A DNA stretch of 41,227 nucleotides from Bacteroidota bacterium. GTDB lineage: Bacteria; Bacteroidota; Bacteroidia; Chitinophagales; Chitinophagaceae. The stretch lies in assembly GCA_005884665.1 (NCBI GenBank), contig VBAT01000010.1:1-41227 (forward strand), given 5' to 3'. Shown here piece by piece: positions 8,861 to 17,117 of this stretch (positions are counted from its first letter, which is position 1; every line of letters begins with the position of its first letter). Under the pieces are notes generated by a model. The model saw only the letters and a program-made list of their open reading frames with translations. It had not been told where the DNA came from and ran no database searches. The position numbers were made by a program, and so were the translations under genes.

Positions 8861-9160
8861 TTACTGCTTTGTTTTTTTTATCACTTTTGGTACTTTAAAA
8901 AATTGATCATCGTGTGCGGGGGCATTCTTTAAGGCTTCTTCCCGGGTGATGGATCCGGTTACCTCATCTTCTCTCAACACATTAACCTCATCAGTCATAT
9001 GCATCAAAGGTTGAACGCCTTCGAGATCCAATTCATTTAATTTCTCGACAAAAGCGATCATCCGCTGCAGGTCGTTTTTGATTTCTTCTTTCTCGGCATC
9101 GTCAAACCTCAACCTCGCCAGCCGGGCCAGTTTTTGAACAAGCGCATCATTTACCTCCAT
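8861..9160 (-). CDS. gatC: Asp-tRNA(Asn)/Glu-tRNA(Gln) amidotransferase subunit C
   Basis: A 99-residue GatC, the small subunit that stabilises the GatAB amidotransferase making Gln-tRNA(Gln) and/or Asn-tRNA(Asn). Visible family marks are the N-terminal [16 protein letters not shown], the central [18 protein letters not shown] and LREDEV, and the C-terminal [11 protein letters not shown] set the start at the ATG at 9160. A longer frame to 9337 would overlap trpS, pass through a simple repeat and add about 59 residues absent from the family. gatA and gatB are not in the window. The gene heads a two-gene unit with the MacB/LolD-type ATPase and is divergent from trpS. Confidence 0.95.
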   Translation of the reverse strand: MEVNDALVQKLARLARLRFDDAEKEEIKNDLQRMIAFVEKLNELDLEGVQPLMHMTDEVNVLREDEVTGSITREEALKNAPAHDDQFFKVPKVIKKTKQ

Positions 9161-9169
9161 CACACAAAT

Positions 9170-9204
9170 ATAGTCGATAGTCAATAGTCTATAGTACATA
9201 GTTG
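9170..9204. repeat. Five tandem copies of a 7-bp repeat (ATAGTNN) upstream of gatC
   Basis: The 35 bp read ATAGTCG, ATAGTCA, ATAGTCT, ATAGTAC, ATAGTTG. They lie in the divergent gap between gatC and trpS, directly upstream of the gatC start. A related GACTATCGACT string occurs inside rsmG. Confidence 0.7.
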
Positions 9205-9293
9205 ATGGGGGCGCGGTACTAACGACTCTGTACTCCGGACTTTCTTTATCTTCGCCGCCTTGCAGTGTACTATCAGCCTGTAAGTGAAGTTGT

Positions 9294-10298
9294 ATGCCTG
9301 GAAAAAGACCCATAGTAATGAGTGGTATTCGTCCCACAGGTTTTTTACACCTGGGGAATTATTTTGGTGCGGTGCGTAACTATGTCCGTATGCAGGAGGA
9401 ATACGAATGTTTTTTTATGGTAGCCGACCTGCATTCGCTGACCACCCATCCCGATACAAAAGACCTCAAAGTGAATGTCCACAGGGTTTTGTCGGAAAAC
9501 ATCGCCTCAGGACTGGATCCGGATAAAGTAGCTCTATATTGCCAAAGTCATATTCATGAAACCTCCGAACTCTACCTGTATCTTAACATGCTTGCCTACC
9601 AGGGTGAATTGGAAAAAACGGTAACGTTTAAAGAAAAAGTCAGGCAGCATCCCAATAATGTCAATGCCGGTTTGCTAACTTATCCAGTTTTACAGGCCGC
9701 GGATATTATTTTACACAGGGCTTCGCTGGTACCGGTAGGCAAAGACCAGGAACAGCACCTGGAGATGGCAAGGAATTATGTACAACGGTTTAACCATCGC
9801 TACGGAAAAGTTTTTCCTGAGCCACAGGCCTTCAATTATGGCAGTGAGTTGATAAAAGTGCCAAGCCTTGATGGCACTGGCAAAATGAGCAAAAGCGAGA
9901 ACCAGATGGCAACCCTGTATCTCAGCGATGATGATGATCTTATCCGGAAAAAGGTCATGAAGGCAAAAACAGATAGCGGCCCGACAGAAAACAATTCAAA
10001 AAAGCCAGACTATATTGAGAATATCTTTCTATTGATGCGATTGGTCAGTGACGAAGGGACAATAAAAAAGTTTGAATCCGAATACAACAACTGCACGATT
10101 CGGTATGGCGATATGAAAAAGCAACTGGCCGAAGATATGGTAAGATTCATCGCTCCCATCCGCCAGAAGGCCATGGATATTCGGAATAACGAAAGCTATC
10201 TTAAAGAAGTTATGGAGAAAGGAGCTGAAAAGGCCCGCCGTAGCGCCAAAGCGACGATGGAACTGGTGCGGCAAGCCATGGGGCTGAATTATTACTAA
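9294..10298 (+). CDS. trpS: Tryptophan--tRNA ligase
   Basis: A 334-residue class I tryptophanyl-tRNA synthetase, charging tRNA(Trp) with tryptophan in the cytosol. The N-terminus carries the class I signature in HIGH form as HLGN (19-22) within SGIRPTGFLHLGNYFGAV. The KMSKS loop is complete at 197-201 (GTGKMSKSEN). VPVGKDQEQHLEMAR (about 147-161) is the typical tryptophan/ATP-site segment. The length is normal. The start at 9294 leaves a divergent gap with gatC of about 130 bp that contains a heptamer repeat; a box like TATCTTCG at 9247-9254 could be a -7 element. Confidence 0.97.
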   Translation: MPGKRPIVMSGIRPTGFLHLGNYFGAVRNYVRMQEEYECFFMVADLHSLTTHPDTKDLKVNVHRVLSENIASGLDPDKVALYCQSHIHETSELYLYLNMLAYQGELEKTVTFKEKVRQHPNNVNAGLLTYPVLQAADIILHRASLVPVGKDQEQHLEMARNYVQRFNHRYGKVFPEPQAFNYGSELIKVPSLDGTGKMSKSENQMATLYLSDDDDLIRKKVMKAKTDSGPTENNSKKPDYIENIFLLMRLVSDEGTIKKFESEYNNCTIRYGDMKKQLAEDMVRFIAPIRQKAMDIRNNESYLKEVMEKGAEKARRSAKATMELVRQAMGLNYY

Positions 10299-10377
10299 AA
10301 AGCTTCAAATTGCAAAAAGAATCTTTACTTTGAAAGTTCCTGAATAGCGGAATTAGTAAACTGGAATTTTGTTTAAC

Positions 10378-11013
10378 ATGGCCAAATCAAAAAAACCAAA
10401 ACATATAGCCGTTGCAGGCAATATCGGGGCTGGGAAGACCACGCTTACAGAAATGCTGAGCAAGCACTATAAATGGATACCGCATTTCGAGGACGTGGAC
10501 CATAATCCATACCTGATGGATTTTTACGAGGACATGCCCCGCTGGAGCTTTAACCTGCAGATCTATTTTTTGAACAGCCGTTTAAAACAACTGGTCGAGA
10601 TACAGAGAGGCACCGAGACCGTGATACAGGACCGGACCATTTATGAGGACGCCAATATATTTGCTCCCAATCTTCACGAAATGGGATTGATGAGCAAAAG
10701 GGATTTTGATAATTACTATCATTTTTTTCAAACCCTGAAATCCATGGTGCAGCCACCCGACCTGCTGATTTATCTCAATGCATCGGTTCCAACACTGGTA
10801 GGGCAGATCCAAAAAAGAGGAAGGGAATACGAGGAAAATATCCGGCTGGACTATCTCAAGCGGTTAAACGATTATTACAACAAGTGGATTGACGCTTACA
10901 AGGAAGGCCCTTTGCTGATTATAGATATAGATAAAATCAAATTTGGAGAAAGTACAGAACAATTTGGTGAGATCATCCAGCGGGTGGACAGGGAACTCTA
11001 TGGCCTGTTTTGA
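10378..11013 (+). CDS. Deoxynucleoside kinase
   Basis: A 211-residue kinase of the dCK/dGK/dNK family, which phosphorylates deoxynucleosides for salvage. The P-loop is GNIGAGKTT (14-22). A DR motif (D85-R86, in VIQDRTIYED) matches the family's DRS catalytic/specificity motif. The LID-like segment is RGREYEENIRLDYLKRLN. I took the ATG at 10378 rather than a TTG three codons upstream because the family N-terminus is short before the P-loop. It follows trpS by 79 bp on the same strand; a TTACTTTG box at 10325-10332 may be a promoter -7 element. Substrate preference (dA/dG/dC) cannot be read reliably. Confidence 0.92.
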   Translation: MAKSKKPKHIAVAGNIGAGKTTLTEMLSKHYKWIPHFEDVDHNPYLMDFYEDMPRWSFNLQIYFLNSRLKQLVEIQRGTETVIQDRTIYEDANIFAPNLHEMGLMSKRDFDNYYHFFQTLKSMVQPPDLLIYLNASVPTLVGQIQKRGREYEENIRLDYLKRLNDYYNKWIDAYKEGPLLIIDIDKIKFGESTEQFGEIIQRVDRELYGLF

Positions 11014-11126
11014 TAAAAAACTGTTACAGTAAAATTTCTGCTATTGAATCGGCGTTACTTTGCAAGAAGTAAGTGGTGAATGGTGAGTGATCATTCAAAA
11101 TTTAACATTCAAAATTTAGCATAGAT

Positions 11127-11711
11127 ATGAAAATACCAGTTGTTGTTTTGTTGCTGTTGATTACAGTGTCGGCTTTTTCGCAACGTACGCTAAGAGATTC
11201 TTTATACGGTGGCAAGCTCAAGGCCGATACGGGCAAAACATTTGTCTCAAAGGATACGGGCAAATATGTCGCTCCAATGAGGAATGAAGCTATTTCTTCG
11301 CAGCCACAAGCGGGGCAACAAAATAATGCCACAACAGGTAGTGGTGCTGCCAGCACTGCAGGGATGATCAAACTGGATGAATCGATGCCGGATTCGCTGA
11401 ACAAATTGTTTTATTCAAAACAAAAACTCTGGAAACGGTTCATCGAATCAAATACACAAATCATTTCTCAACAGGCCGATGATACAAAGAAGGTAAAAAA
11501 GGGTACTTACCAGGTCGATGTAGAATACGAGATCGGTATCAACGGAAAGATTTCAACTAAAAATGTAACCTGCAACCCGCCAAATGAGTTCCTGACCGAA
11601 CAGGTCACTGAAATGATGAAGCGGACGCCGGTATTATCTCCACCGATATATAGTGATGGAAAGCCCAGGCCGCTTGCGGCGACGCAACCGATAACAATCG
11701 TTAAAAAATAG
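11127..11711 (+). CDS. Secreted protein with TonB-C-terminal-like domain
   Basis: A 194-residue protein with a signal peptide ending at about residue 19 (VSAFSQ) and a low-complexity Gln/Asn/Thr/Ala-rich segment (about 60-85). The C-terminal domain (about 120-194, VDVEYEIGINGKISTKNV, then LTEQVTEMMKRTPV and PLAATQPITIVK) has the beta-alpha-beta pattern of the TonB C-terminal domain found in many Bacteroidota energy-transducer-like proteins. There is no N-terminal membrane anchor beyond the signal, so it is unlikely to be a complete TonB. The upstream gap holds a short AT repeat (TCAAAATTTA twice). The role is unknown. Confidence 0.65.
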   Translation: MKIPVVVLLLLITVSAFSQRTLRDSLYGGKLKADTGKTFVSKDTGKYVAPMRNEAISSQPQAGQQNNATTGSGAASTAGMIKLDESMPDSLNKLFYSKQKLWKRFIESNTQIISQQADDTKKVKKGTYQVDVEYEIGINGKISTKNVTCNPPNEFLTEQVTEMMKRTPVLSPPIYSDGKPRPLAATQPITIVKK

Positions 11712-11752
11712 TTTAATCGAATCTCCTGCGTTGTTGCCATGAAAGATTGAGC

Positions 11753-12056
11753 ATGGGCGCCAGGATTGTCATTCTTCCCTCAGCAAAATCAGATATTGAA
11801 TCAACGTTCTCATGGTATGAGGACAGCAACCTGGCCCTGGTCGTGATTTCAAAAGCGAAGTGATCAAAGCAATAGATTCTATTTCCGATCCTGTTATCGG
11901 TTATGCTCCGGTCTATTCGAGTTTGTAGAGGGTTTTTGTCAAAAGGCTCCCTATGTAGTTTACTTTAAAACGGATTCCGCACGGAACAGGGTCGTGATAT
12001 ATGCTGTTTTGAACGAAAGGCGTGACAGAGATGAAATTTTGCCGAACCGGATATAG
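11753..12056 (+). pseudogene. Broken RelE/ParE-family toxin gene
   Basis: Joining three segments gives a coherent RelE/ParE-type toxin. An ATG at 11753 opens GARIVILPSAKSDIEST and FSWYED. The frame then shifts at about 11823 (one base missing) to QQPGPGRDFKSEVIKAIDS. An in-frame TAG follows at 11926-11928. A second one-base loss at about 11948 leads into PYVVYFKTDSARNRVVIYAV and ends at a TAG at 12054-12056. Known ParE/RelE proteins show the same SWYEEQQPGLG-type helix and the VYF...VIYAVLHERRD-type C-terminal strand pair. With two frameshifts and a nonsense codon it cannot make a full toxin. No intact antitoxin gene is visible next to it. Confidence 0.8.
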
Positions 12057-12063
12057 AAATCTC

Positions 12064-12606
12064 CTAACTGTAATTCGCAAATCCCTTTAATTCTTCCAAC
12101 GTGGTCGCGATCTTCTTCAGCCATTTCTCCTGTACATCTTTTTTCCGGCTATGATCTGTTTCATTGTCATACAGGTCCTGGAAAGCCTCTTTTTCCGCGG
12201 TGATCGAAGAATATATTTCCCTTAGATCGGTTTCATAGGTGGCCTGGTTGAAATGATATTCCTTCATTCGCTTATGTAGTTTGCGGGCAAAGATCTCGGC
12301 GATATCAAAATGTCCCTGCTCATGTCTAAGGATAATATCTGTTTTTGTTCTACCCCATGATTTTGTCAGGGAAAACCGGCACTGGATCTTCCAATTGAAG
12401 CTTTTATCATCCATTTTATATTCAATGCCGAGATAAGTGGTGGTAGAAGCCGCCGCGTCTGAATTTGGATCAGGCCTTCCTTTGTAATCATTCCAGGAAA
12501 GCTGGCGGGAAGAGTGCCAGTCGATCGTTTCCTCGTCTTTTGCCTGTGCAAAAGCCATTGAAGGCATTAATAATATAGCCAAAGTGTAAGCTGGACAGAT
12601 TCGCAT
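12064..12606 (-). CDS. Secreted DUF922-like protein with HExxH motif
   Basis: A 180-residue protein with a signal peptide (cleavage after about residue 20, MAFAQA). The mature part starts WHSSRQLSWNDYKGRPD and has a central HEQGHFD at about residues 114-120, matching the HExxH zinc-metallopeptidase signature. The C-terminus is Lys/Glu-rich and helical. The overall pattern (SWNDYKG, then R-HEQGHFDIAE) fits the DUF922 group of predicted secreted zinc proteases; this is recalled from family knowledge and no enzyme activity is shown. It lies downstream of pckA on the same strand, but a strong hairpin separates them, so it is probably transcribed separately. Confidence 0.7.
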   Translation of the reverse strand: MRICPAYTLAILLMPSMAFAQAKDEETIDWHSSRQLSWNDYKGRPDPNSDAAASTTTYLGIEYKMDDKSFNWKIQCRFSLTKSWGRTKTDIILRHEQGHFDIAEIFARKLHKRMKEYHFNQATYETDLREIYSSITAEKEAFQDLYDNETDHSRKKDVQEKWLKKIATTLEELKGFANYS

Positions 12607-12650
12607 GGTGATTTAAACGGCAAATTGTTCCAAAACTTACAAAAGGAATA

Positions 12651-12691
12651 TTAAAACAGCATTACCATTTATAAAAAAGGATAATGCTGTT
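12651..12691 (-). terminator. Rho-independent terminator after pckA
   Basis: A 10-bp perfect stem (12655-12664 with 12682-12691) is followed on the minus strand by a T-rich run. It lies 33 bp past the pckA stop codon and before the DUF922-like gene. Confidence 0.65.
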
Positions 12692-12723
12692 CATATACAT
12701 TGCATACGAGGAGCCACTGACTC

Positions 12724-14328
12724 TTAGAGCTTAGGAGATGCTTCCAGCACTTCCGGGAAGACTCCGTCCCTGTATTTTTCAAAATTTTTGATGAATAAGC
12801 CAGCCAGGAATTTTGCCCTGGCATCATAGGCGCTTTTATCAGCCCATGTGTTGCGAGGATTTAGAATATCGGAAGGGACACCCGGGCATTCCGCCGGGAT
12901 CATCATACCAAAAACCGGATGCTGATCAAATTCGATCATGTTCAGTTTTCCTTCGAGCGCAGCCGTGATCATGGCACGGGTGTATTTCAGTTGCATGCGG
13001 TGACCGGTACCGTAAGGTCCGCCAGTCCAGCCGGTGTTGATCATCCATACGTTTACCTGGTTCTCTCTCATCTTTTGTCCCAGCATGCTGGCATATTTAC
13101 CGGGATGCAGGGGAAGAAAAGGGGCACCGAAGCATGCGCTGAATGTTGACTTGGGTTCTGTTACCCCGGCTTCTGTGCCAGCTACTTTAGCCGTATAACC
13201 GGAAATGAATTGATACATCGCCTGGCCCGGGCTCAATTTAGAGATGGGAGGCAATACGCCAAATGCATCACAGGTCAGGAAGAAAATATTTTTAGGCAGT
13301 TTACCAATTGAAGGTTCAAGTGCATTGCTGATATAGTCAAGCGGGTAAGATACTCTTGTGTTTTCAGTGACGCTTCCATCATCGAAATTGATCTTATTAG
13401 TACCCGCGAAGAAGCTTACATTTTCGACCAGTGCGCCACACCGAATAGAGCGGTATATCTCCGGCTCTTTGTCTTCAGTAAGGCCAATCGTTTTTGCATA
13501 ACAACCGCCTTCAAAATTAAAAATGGTATCATTCGTCCATGCGTGCTCATCGTCACCGATCAATTTTCGGTTCGGATCTGCACTTAATGTAGTCTTACCG
13601 GTACCACTCAGGCCAAAGAAAATCGCTGTATCACCGTCATGACCCATATTGGCGCTGCAATGCATGCTCAGTACATTCTTTTCCTGTGGTAAAATATAGT
13701 TCAGGATGGTAAAGATTCCTTTCTTTATCTCGCCTGTGTATCCAGAACCAGCGATGAGGATCATTTTGTGTTTGAATGAAACAACGGCTGCATTCTGTTG
13801 ACGTGTGCCGCATTTCCTGGGGTCCAGTTTAAGTCCCGGCGCAGAGATCACCTGCCAGTCGGGTACAAAGTTCTCTAATTCATCTTCAGCAGGCCGCAGG
13901 AACATATTATAGGCAAACAGATTGTTCGATGGCTTTTCGTTGATGATGCGGATATTGAGCTTGAAGCGGGGATCGGCACAGGCGTAACAATCGCGAATCC
14001 AGATCTCTTCCTGTTGATCCAGGTAGTTCTTTATTTCCTTGTGGATGATATCGAAATACGCCGGATCGATCGGCAGGTTGAACTCATTCCAGTGAACTGT
14101 TTTCTCAGTGATCTCATCTTTCACGATGAATTTATCTTTGGGTGAGCGGCCGGTAAATTCGCCGGTTTTAATAACCAGTGCGCCAGTGTTATTCAGAATG
14201 CCCTCGCCCTTGCGAAGGCTATCCTGTATTAATTCTTCCGGCGATAATTGGTAGTGAATGTTTTCTCTTTTGATAAGGCCTAAACGGATTAAAGCCTTCT
14301 TGGGAAAGGTGAAAGTAGGAACCGCCAT
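12724..14328 (-). CDS. pckA: Phosphoenolpyruvate carboxykinase (ATP)
   Basis: A 534-residue ATP-dependent PEP carboxykinase, converting oxaloacetate and ATP to phosphoenolpyruvate, CO2 and ADP at the entry of gluconeogenesis. Motifs: TGEFTGRSPKDKF (substrate-binding R61), the kinase P-loop GLSGTGKTTLS (239-249), the metal-binding D259-D260 in GDDEHAW, and NFEGGCYAK. The ATG at 14328 gives the family's usual length. A longer frame to 14460 adds 44 residues without family resemblance and would run through a near-perfect promoter, so I reject it. The gene is followed by a hairpin terminator. Confidence 0.97.
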   Translation of the reverse strand: MAVPTFTFPKKALIRLGLIKRENIHYQLSPEELIQDSLRKGEGILNNTGALVIKTGEFTGRSPKDKFIVKDEITEKTVHWNEFNLPIDPAYFDIIHKEIKNYLDQQEEIWIRDCYACADPRFKLNIRIINEKPSNNLFAYNMFLRPAEDELENFVPDWQVISAPGLKLDPRKCGTRQQNAAVVSFKHKMILIAGSGYTGEIKKGIFTILNYILPQEKNVLSMHCSANMGHDGDTAIFFGLSGTGKTTLSADPNRKLIGDDEHAWTNDTIFNFEGGCYAKTIGLTEDKEPEIYRSIRCGALVENVSFFAGTNKINFDDGSVTENTRVSYPLDYISNALEPSIGKLPKNIFFLTCDAFGVLPPISKLSPGQAMYQFISGYTAKVAGTEAGVTEPKSTFSACFGAPFLPLHPGKYASMLGQKMRENQVNVWMINTGWTGGPYGTGHRMQLKYTRAMITAALEGKLNMIEFDQHPVFGMMIPAECPGVPSDILNPRNTWADKSAYDARAKFLAGLFIKNFEKYRDGVFPEVLEASPKL

Positions 14329-14729
14329 AAATCGAGCAAAGCATTTGTTGAAGCGACAAAAATAATCAAAGGTTTGGCAGATACAAACAAGTGTTAGTGT
14401 TACACATTGAAATGATCCTAATAATTGGGAAAGACCTTGAAAGGCATTGAAGGTGGCCAACAGCCTGGTTTAAATAAAATTCAAAATACCAATGATATTT
14501 TTAATAAATCTTTATTTTAGGGTCTAAAAGCAATAAAATGGCATTTGTTTGTCTAAAGAATTCGAATCCGGGCTCCCACCGGCTTTGGCCTGGAGCAGAT
14601 CGAGAAACGGAGAGAGAGCGAGGAGAAAAAGAATAGGAGAAGACATCGCCCTTCGCGCACTTTCTCCGCGCTTCTCTTGGGCGGGAGTTGGAGCAGAACC
14701 AATTATCTTTAGCCCTCTAAAATTTACGA
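14329..14729. other. Gap between pckA and the aminopeptidase gene
   Basis: This divergent gap holds the pckA promoter (14357-14387), an A/T-rich stretch to about 14550 and then a visibly G+C-richer, purine-rich block (about 14561-14700). The block begins with a string like a tRNA 3' end. A TATCTTTA box at 14704-14711 could serve the aminopeptidase gene. No gene is supported here. Confidence 0.5.
14357..14387 (-). promoter_or_regulatory. pckA promoter (TTTG-N19-TATTTTTG)
   Basis: On the minus strand a TTTG box (complement of 14384-14387) is followed after exactly 19 bp by TATTTTTG (complement of 14357-14364), a full match to the Bacteroidota consensus TTTG-N19-TAnnTTTG. The predicted start of transcription lies about 22 bp upstream of the ATG at 14328, which supports that start codon. 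Confidence 0.6.
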
Positions 14730-16019
14730 ATGAAGAACTTGCCTCTTAATCCCGAGTTGTTTACCAGGAACCGGGAACGGTTTATTGACCGCATGCAAAA
14801 AAACTCGATCGCCATCTTTGTCAGCAACGATGAAACTCCAAGCAACGGAGATGCTATTTACCGGTATAAAACAAACAGTGACCTGTACTGGCTGAGCGGA
14901 ATAACCCAGGAGGACAGCATGGTAATTCTTTTTCCCGATAACCCGGACCCAAAATACCGCGAGGTACTGGTACTTGTGAGACCCAATGAGCTCAAAGAAA
15001 AATGGGATGGAAAAAGACTCCGGATGAATGAGGCCCAGGAAATGAGCGGTATTAAAACGATAGTCTGGCTTGACAGCCTTGATGGATTGTTGCAACCATG
15101 GATCCATCTTGCCGATACGATCTATCTCGACACGAACGAGAATGATCGCAAGGCCAGTTTGATAAGAACCCGTGATTACAGGTATGTTTTCGAAATGAAG
15201 TTGCGCTACCCGTTGCATCATTATGAAAGAGCGGCAAAAATCATGAAAGAGCTCAGGGGCATTAAAACACCGCTGGAAATTGAAGTGTTGCAAAAGGCAA
15301 TAGATATCACGGAAAATGCTTTCCGCCGCCTGCTTAAATTTATCAGGCCTGGTGTAATGGAATATGAAATAGAAGCCGAGATCGTTCATTCATTCTTAAG
15401 CCAGCGTGCCACGGGTGAGGCCTATGGAAGTATCATCGCCAGCGGCGACAGGGCCCGGACCCTGCATTATGTTTCCAACAACCAGGAATGCAAAGACGGC
15501 GAGTTGATATTGATGGATTTCGGCGCTGAATATGGAGGCTATAACGCCGACCTGACAAGGACTGTCCCTGTAAACGGCAAGTTTACGCGCCGGCAAAGAA
15601 CGGTGTACAATGCTTGCCTGCACCTGCATGACTATGCAAAAAGTTTATTGAAACCAGGCATTACGATCACAAATTATACTGATAAGGTGGGAGAGGAAGC
15701 AACGCAGCAGTTCCTGAAAATAGGATTGCTCAAAAAAACCGATGTAAAGAACGAGGACCCCGAAAACAGGGCGTATCGTAAATACCTGTACCACGGTATC
15801 TCTCATCACCTGGGCATCGATGTACATGATCTGGGTACGCGAACGGAACCGATAAAACCAGGAATGGTGCTTACAGTTGAACCCGGTATTTATATCGAAG
15901 AGGAGAAAATGGGAGTGAGGATCGAAAACAATGTTTGGATAACCAAAAGCGGTAACAAAGACCTGATGAAGAATATCCCCATCACTGCAGAAGAGATAGA
16001 AGCCATCATGAAAAAATAA
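14730..16019 (+). CDS. pepP: Xaa-Pro aminopeptidase (peptidase family M24B)
   Basis: A 429-residue aminopeptidase P-type enzyme, removing N-terminal residues that precede proline. The N-terminal domain (about 1-170) is the creatinase/aminopeptidase P type, with NSDLYWLSGITQEDS. The C-terminal pita-bread domain shows the dinuclear metal ligands D263 and D274 (MDFGAEYGGYNADLTRT), H359 (YHGISHHLGID), E384 (TVEPGIYI) and E398 (VRIENN). There is no signal peptide, so it is probably cytosolic. It starts a run of plus-strand genes; pssA begins 15 bp after its stop codon, which suggests co-transcription. Confidence 0.95.
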   Translation: MKNLPLNPELFTRNRERFIDRMQKNSIAIFVSNDETPSNGDAIYRYKTNSDLYWLSGITQEDSMVILFPDNPDPKYREVLVLVRPNELKEKWDGKRLRMNEAQEMSGIKTIVWLDSLDGLLQPWIHLADTIYLDTNENDRKASLIRTRDYRYVFEMKLRYPLHHYERAAKIMKELRGIKTPLEIEVLQKAIDITENAFRRLLKFIRPGVMEYEIEAEIVHSFLSQRATGEAYGSIIASGDRARTLHYVSNNQECKDGELILMDFGAEYGGYNADLTRTVPVNGKFTRRQRTVYNACLHLHDYAKSLLKPGITITNYTDKVGEEATQQFLKIGLLKKTDVKNEDPENRAYRKYLYHGISHHLGIDVHDLGTRTEPIKPGMVLTVEPGIYIEEEKMGVRIENNVWITKSGNKDLMKNIPITAEEIEAIMKK

Positions 16020-16034
16020 AATTATCTTGCCTGC

Positions 16035-16802
16035 ATGAAGCAGATTCCTAATTTATTCACTCTTCTGAATCTAATTTTTGGCTGCATTGCGATCGTTTAC
16101 ATGCTCGAGCCTGGTTTACTCCTGCTTCCCCTGGATGACGATGGAAATATTTTAAGCACGCCGAGGCAATTGGTGTTGTGGGCCTCTGCTTTTATCGGTC
16201 TCGCAGCTGTTGTCGATTTTTTGGATGGGTTTATAGCCCGGGCGTTCAATGCTTCTTCGGAGCTGGGTAAGCAACTGGATTCACTGGCAGATACCGTGAG
16301 CTTTTGCGTTGCTCCTTCTATTATCGTTTATCAATTCCTGAAACTTAGTTATGCGCAACATAGCGGCGCGCTGGATGTTTCCTTTTTCTGGTTGACACCG
16401 GCATTTATCATTGCTGCAGCCGGGGCTTATCGCCTGGGTAAATTCAACCTGGATACCACGCAATCATTCAGCTTTAAAGGAGTGCCTACACCGGCTGTTG
16501 GCCTGCTGGTCGCTTCTTTCCCTTTGATCTATTGGTATAGTCGCGATACAACTGTTATCGGAATCTTATTGAACAAATGGTTCTGGTACGGGTTCATCCT
16601 TGTTATTAGTTACCTCATGGTATCCAACCTGCCGATCATGAGTTTAAAGTTTAAAGATTTTTCACTGAAAAATAATATCCCGAAGATCATCTTGTTGGTT
16701 GTCTCTATTGCATTAGGGGTGCTTCTGAAATGGATGGCAGTTCCGCTCATATTCCTCATTTACATTGCTGTATCTTTGGCGTTCAAAAAAAGAGTTTCAT
16801 GA
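16035..16802 (+). CDS. pssA: CDP-alcohol phosphatidyltransferase, probable phosphatidylserine synthase
   Basis: A 255-residue integral membrane enzyme joining CDP-diacylglycerol to an alcohol, probably serine, on the way to phosphatidylethanolamine. The diagnostic CDP-alcohol phosphotransferase motif D-G-x2-A-R-x8-G-x3-D-x3-D is complete in DGFIARAFNASSELGKQLDS followed by LAD. Several hydrophobic segments fill the remainder, including MSLKF-flanked helices near the C-terminus. The NLFTLLNLIFGCIAI N-terminus is typical of PssA. It overlaps purS by 4 bp (ATGA), so the two are translationally coupled. Serine specificity is inferred from the PssA-like N-terminus. Confidence 0.9.
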   Translation: MKQIPNLFTLLNLIFGCIAIVYMLEPGLLLLPLDDDGNILSTPRQLVLWASAFIGLAAVVDFLDGFIARAFNASSELGKQLDSLADTVSFCVAPSIIVYQFLKLSYAQHSGALDVSFFWLTPAFIIAAAGAYRLGKFNLDTTQSFSFKGVPTPAVGLLVASFPLIYWYSRDTTVIGILLNKWFWYGFILVISYLMVSNLPIMSLKFKDFSLKNNIPKIILLVVSIALGVLLKWMAVPLIFLIYIAVSLAFKKRVS

Positions 16803-17044
16803 CCTACACCGTCCAGATAAAAGTAATGCCATTGAAAGAACTATTAGATCCACAGGGGAAAGCTATCGCCGGCGGCCTGCAGAATCTTGGCTTAAGCGGA
16901 ATAGAAGATGTAAGAGTGGGAAAAAATATTACCCTGCAAATAAACGCCGATTCATCCGGCCAGGCAGAACAGATCGCGGAAGAGGCTACAAAAAAACTGC
17001 TGGCTAACCCGGTAATGGAGTATTTTGAAATAGCAATCAATTAG
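16799..17044 (+). CDS. purS: Phosphoribosylformylglycinamidine synthase subunit PurS
   Basis: An 81-residue PurS, the small subunit that joins PurL and PurQ in FGAM synthase, step four of purine synthesis. The sequence runs TYTVQIKVMPLKELLDPQGK, then GLQNLGLSGIEDVRVGK and the C-terminal LLANPVMEYFEI, the classic PurS pattern. The ATG at 16799 overlaps the pssA stop codon. A longer frame starting at 16730 lies inside pssA and is rejected. purL and purQ are not in the window, so purS is dispersed from its partners here. Confidence 0.95.
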   Translation: MTYTVQIKVMPLKELLDPQGKAIAGGLQNLGLSGIEDVRVGKNITLQINADSSGQAEQIAEEATKKLLANPVMEYFEIAIN

Positions 17045-17117
17045 GCAATTTGATAATTTGAAAATTTCTTGCCAGAGTTTCATTTTCAAATTTGCTCATT
17101 TTCAAATTTTCAAATTA

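Noticed and set aside
9161..9337. N-terminal extension of gatC to 9337
   Set aside because: It overlaps trpS and reads through the heptamer repeat; GatC proteins are about 95-100 residues.
14329..14460. N-terminal extension of pckA to 14460
   Set aside because: The 44 extra residues have no family resemblance and overlap a near-perfect promoter; the ATG at 14328 gives the usual PckA length.
14549..14749. 66-residue plus-strand ORF upstream of the aminopeptidase gene
   Set aside because: It covers the G+C-richer block with tRNA-like start, overlaps the aminopeptidase start and has an Arg-rich composition without any domain.
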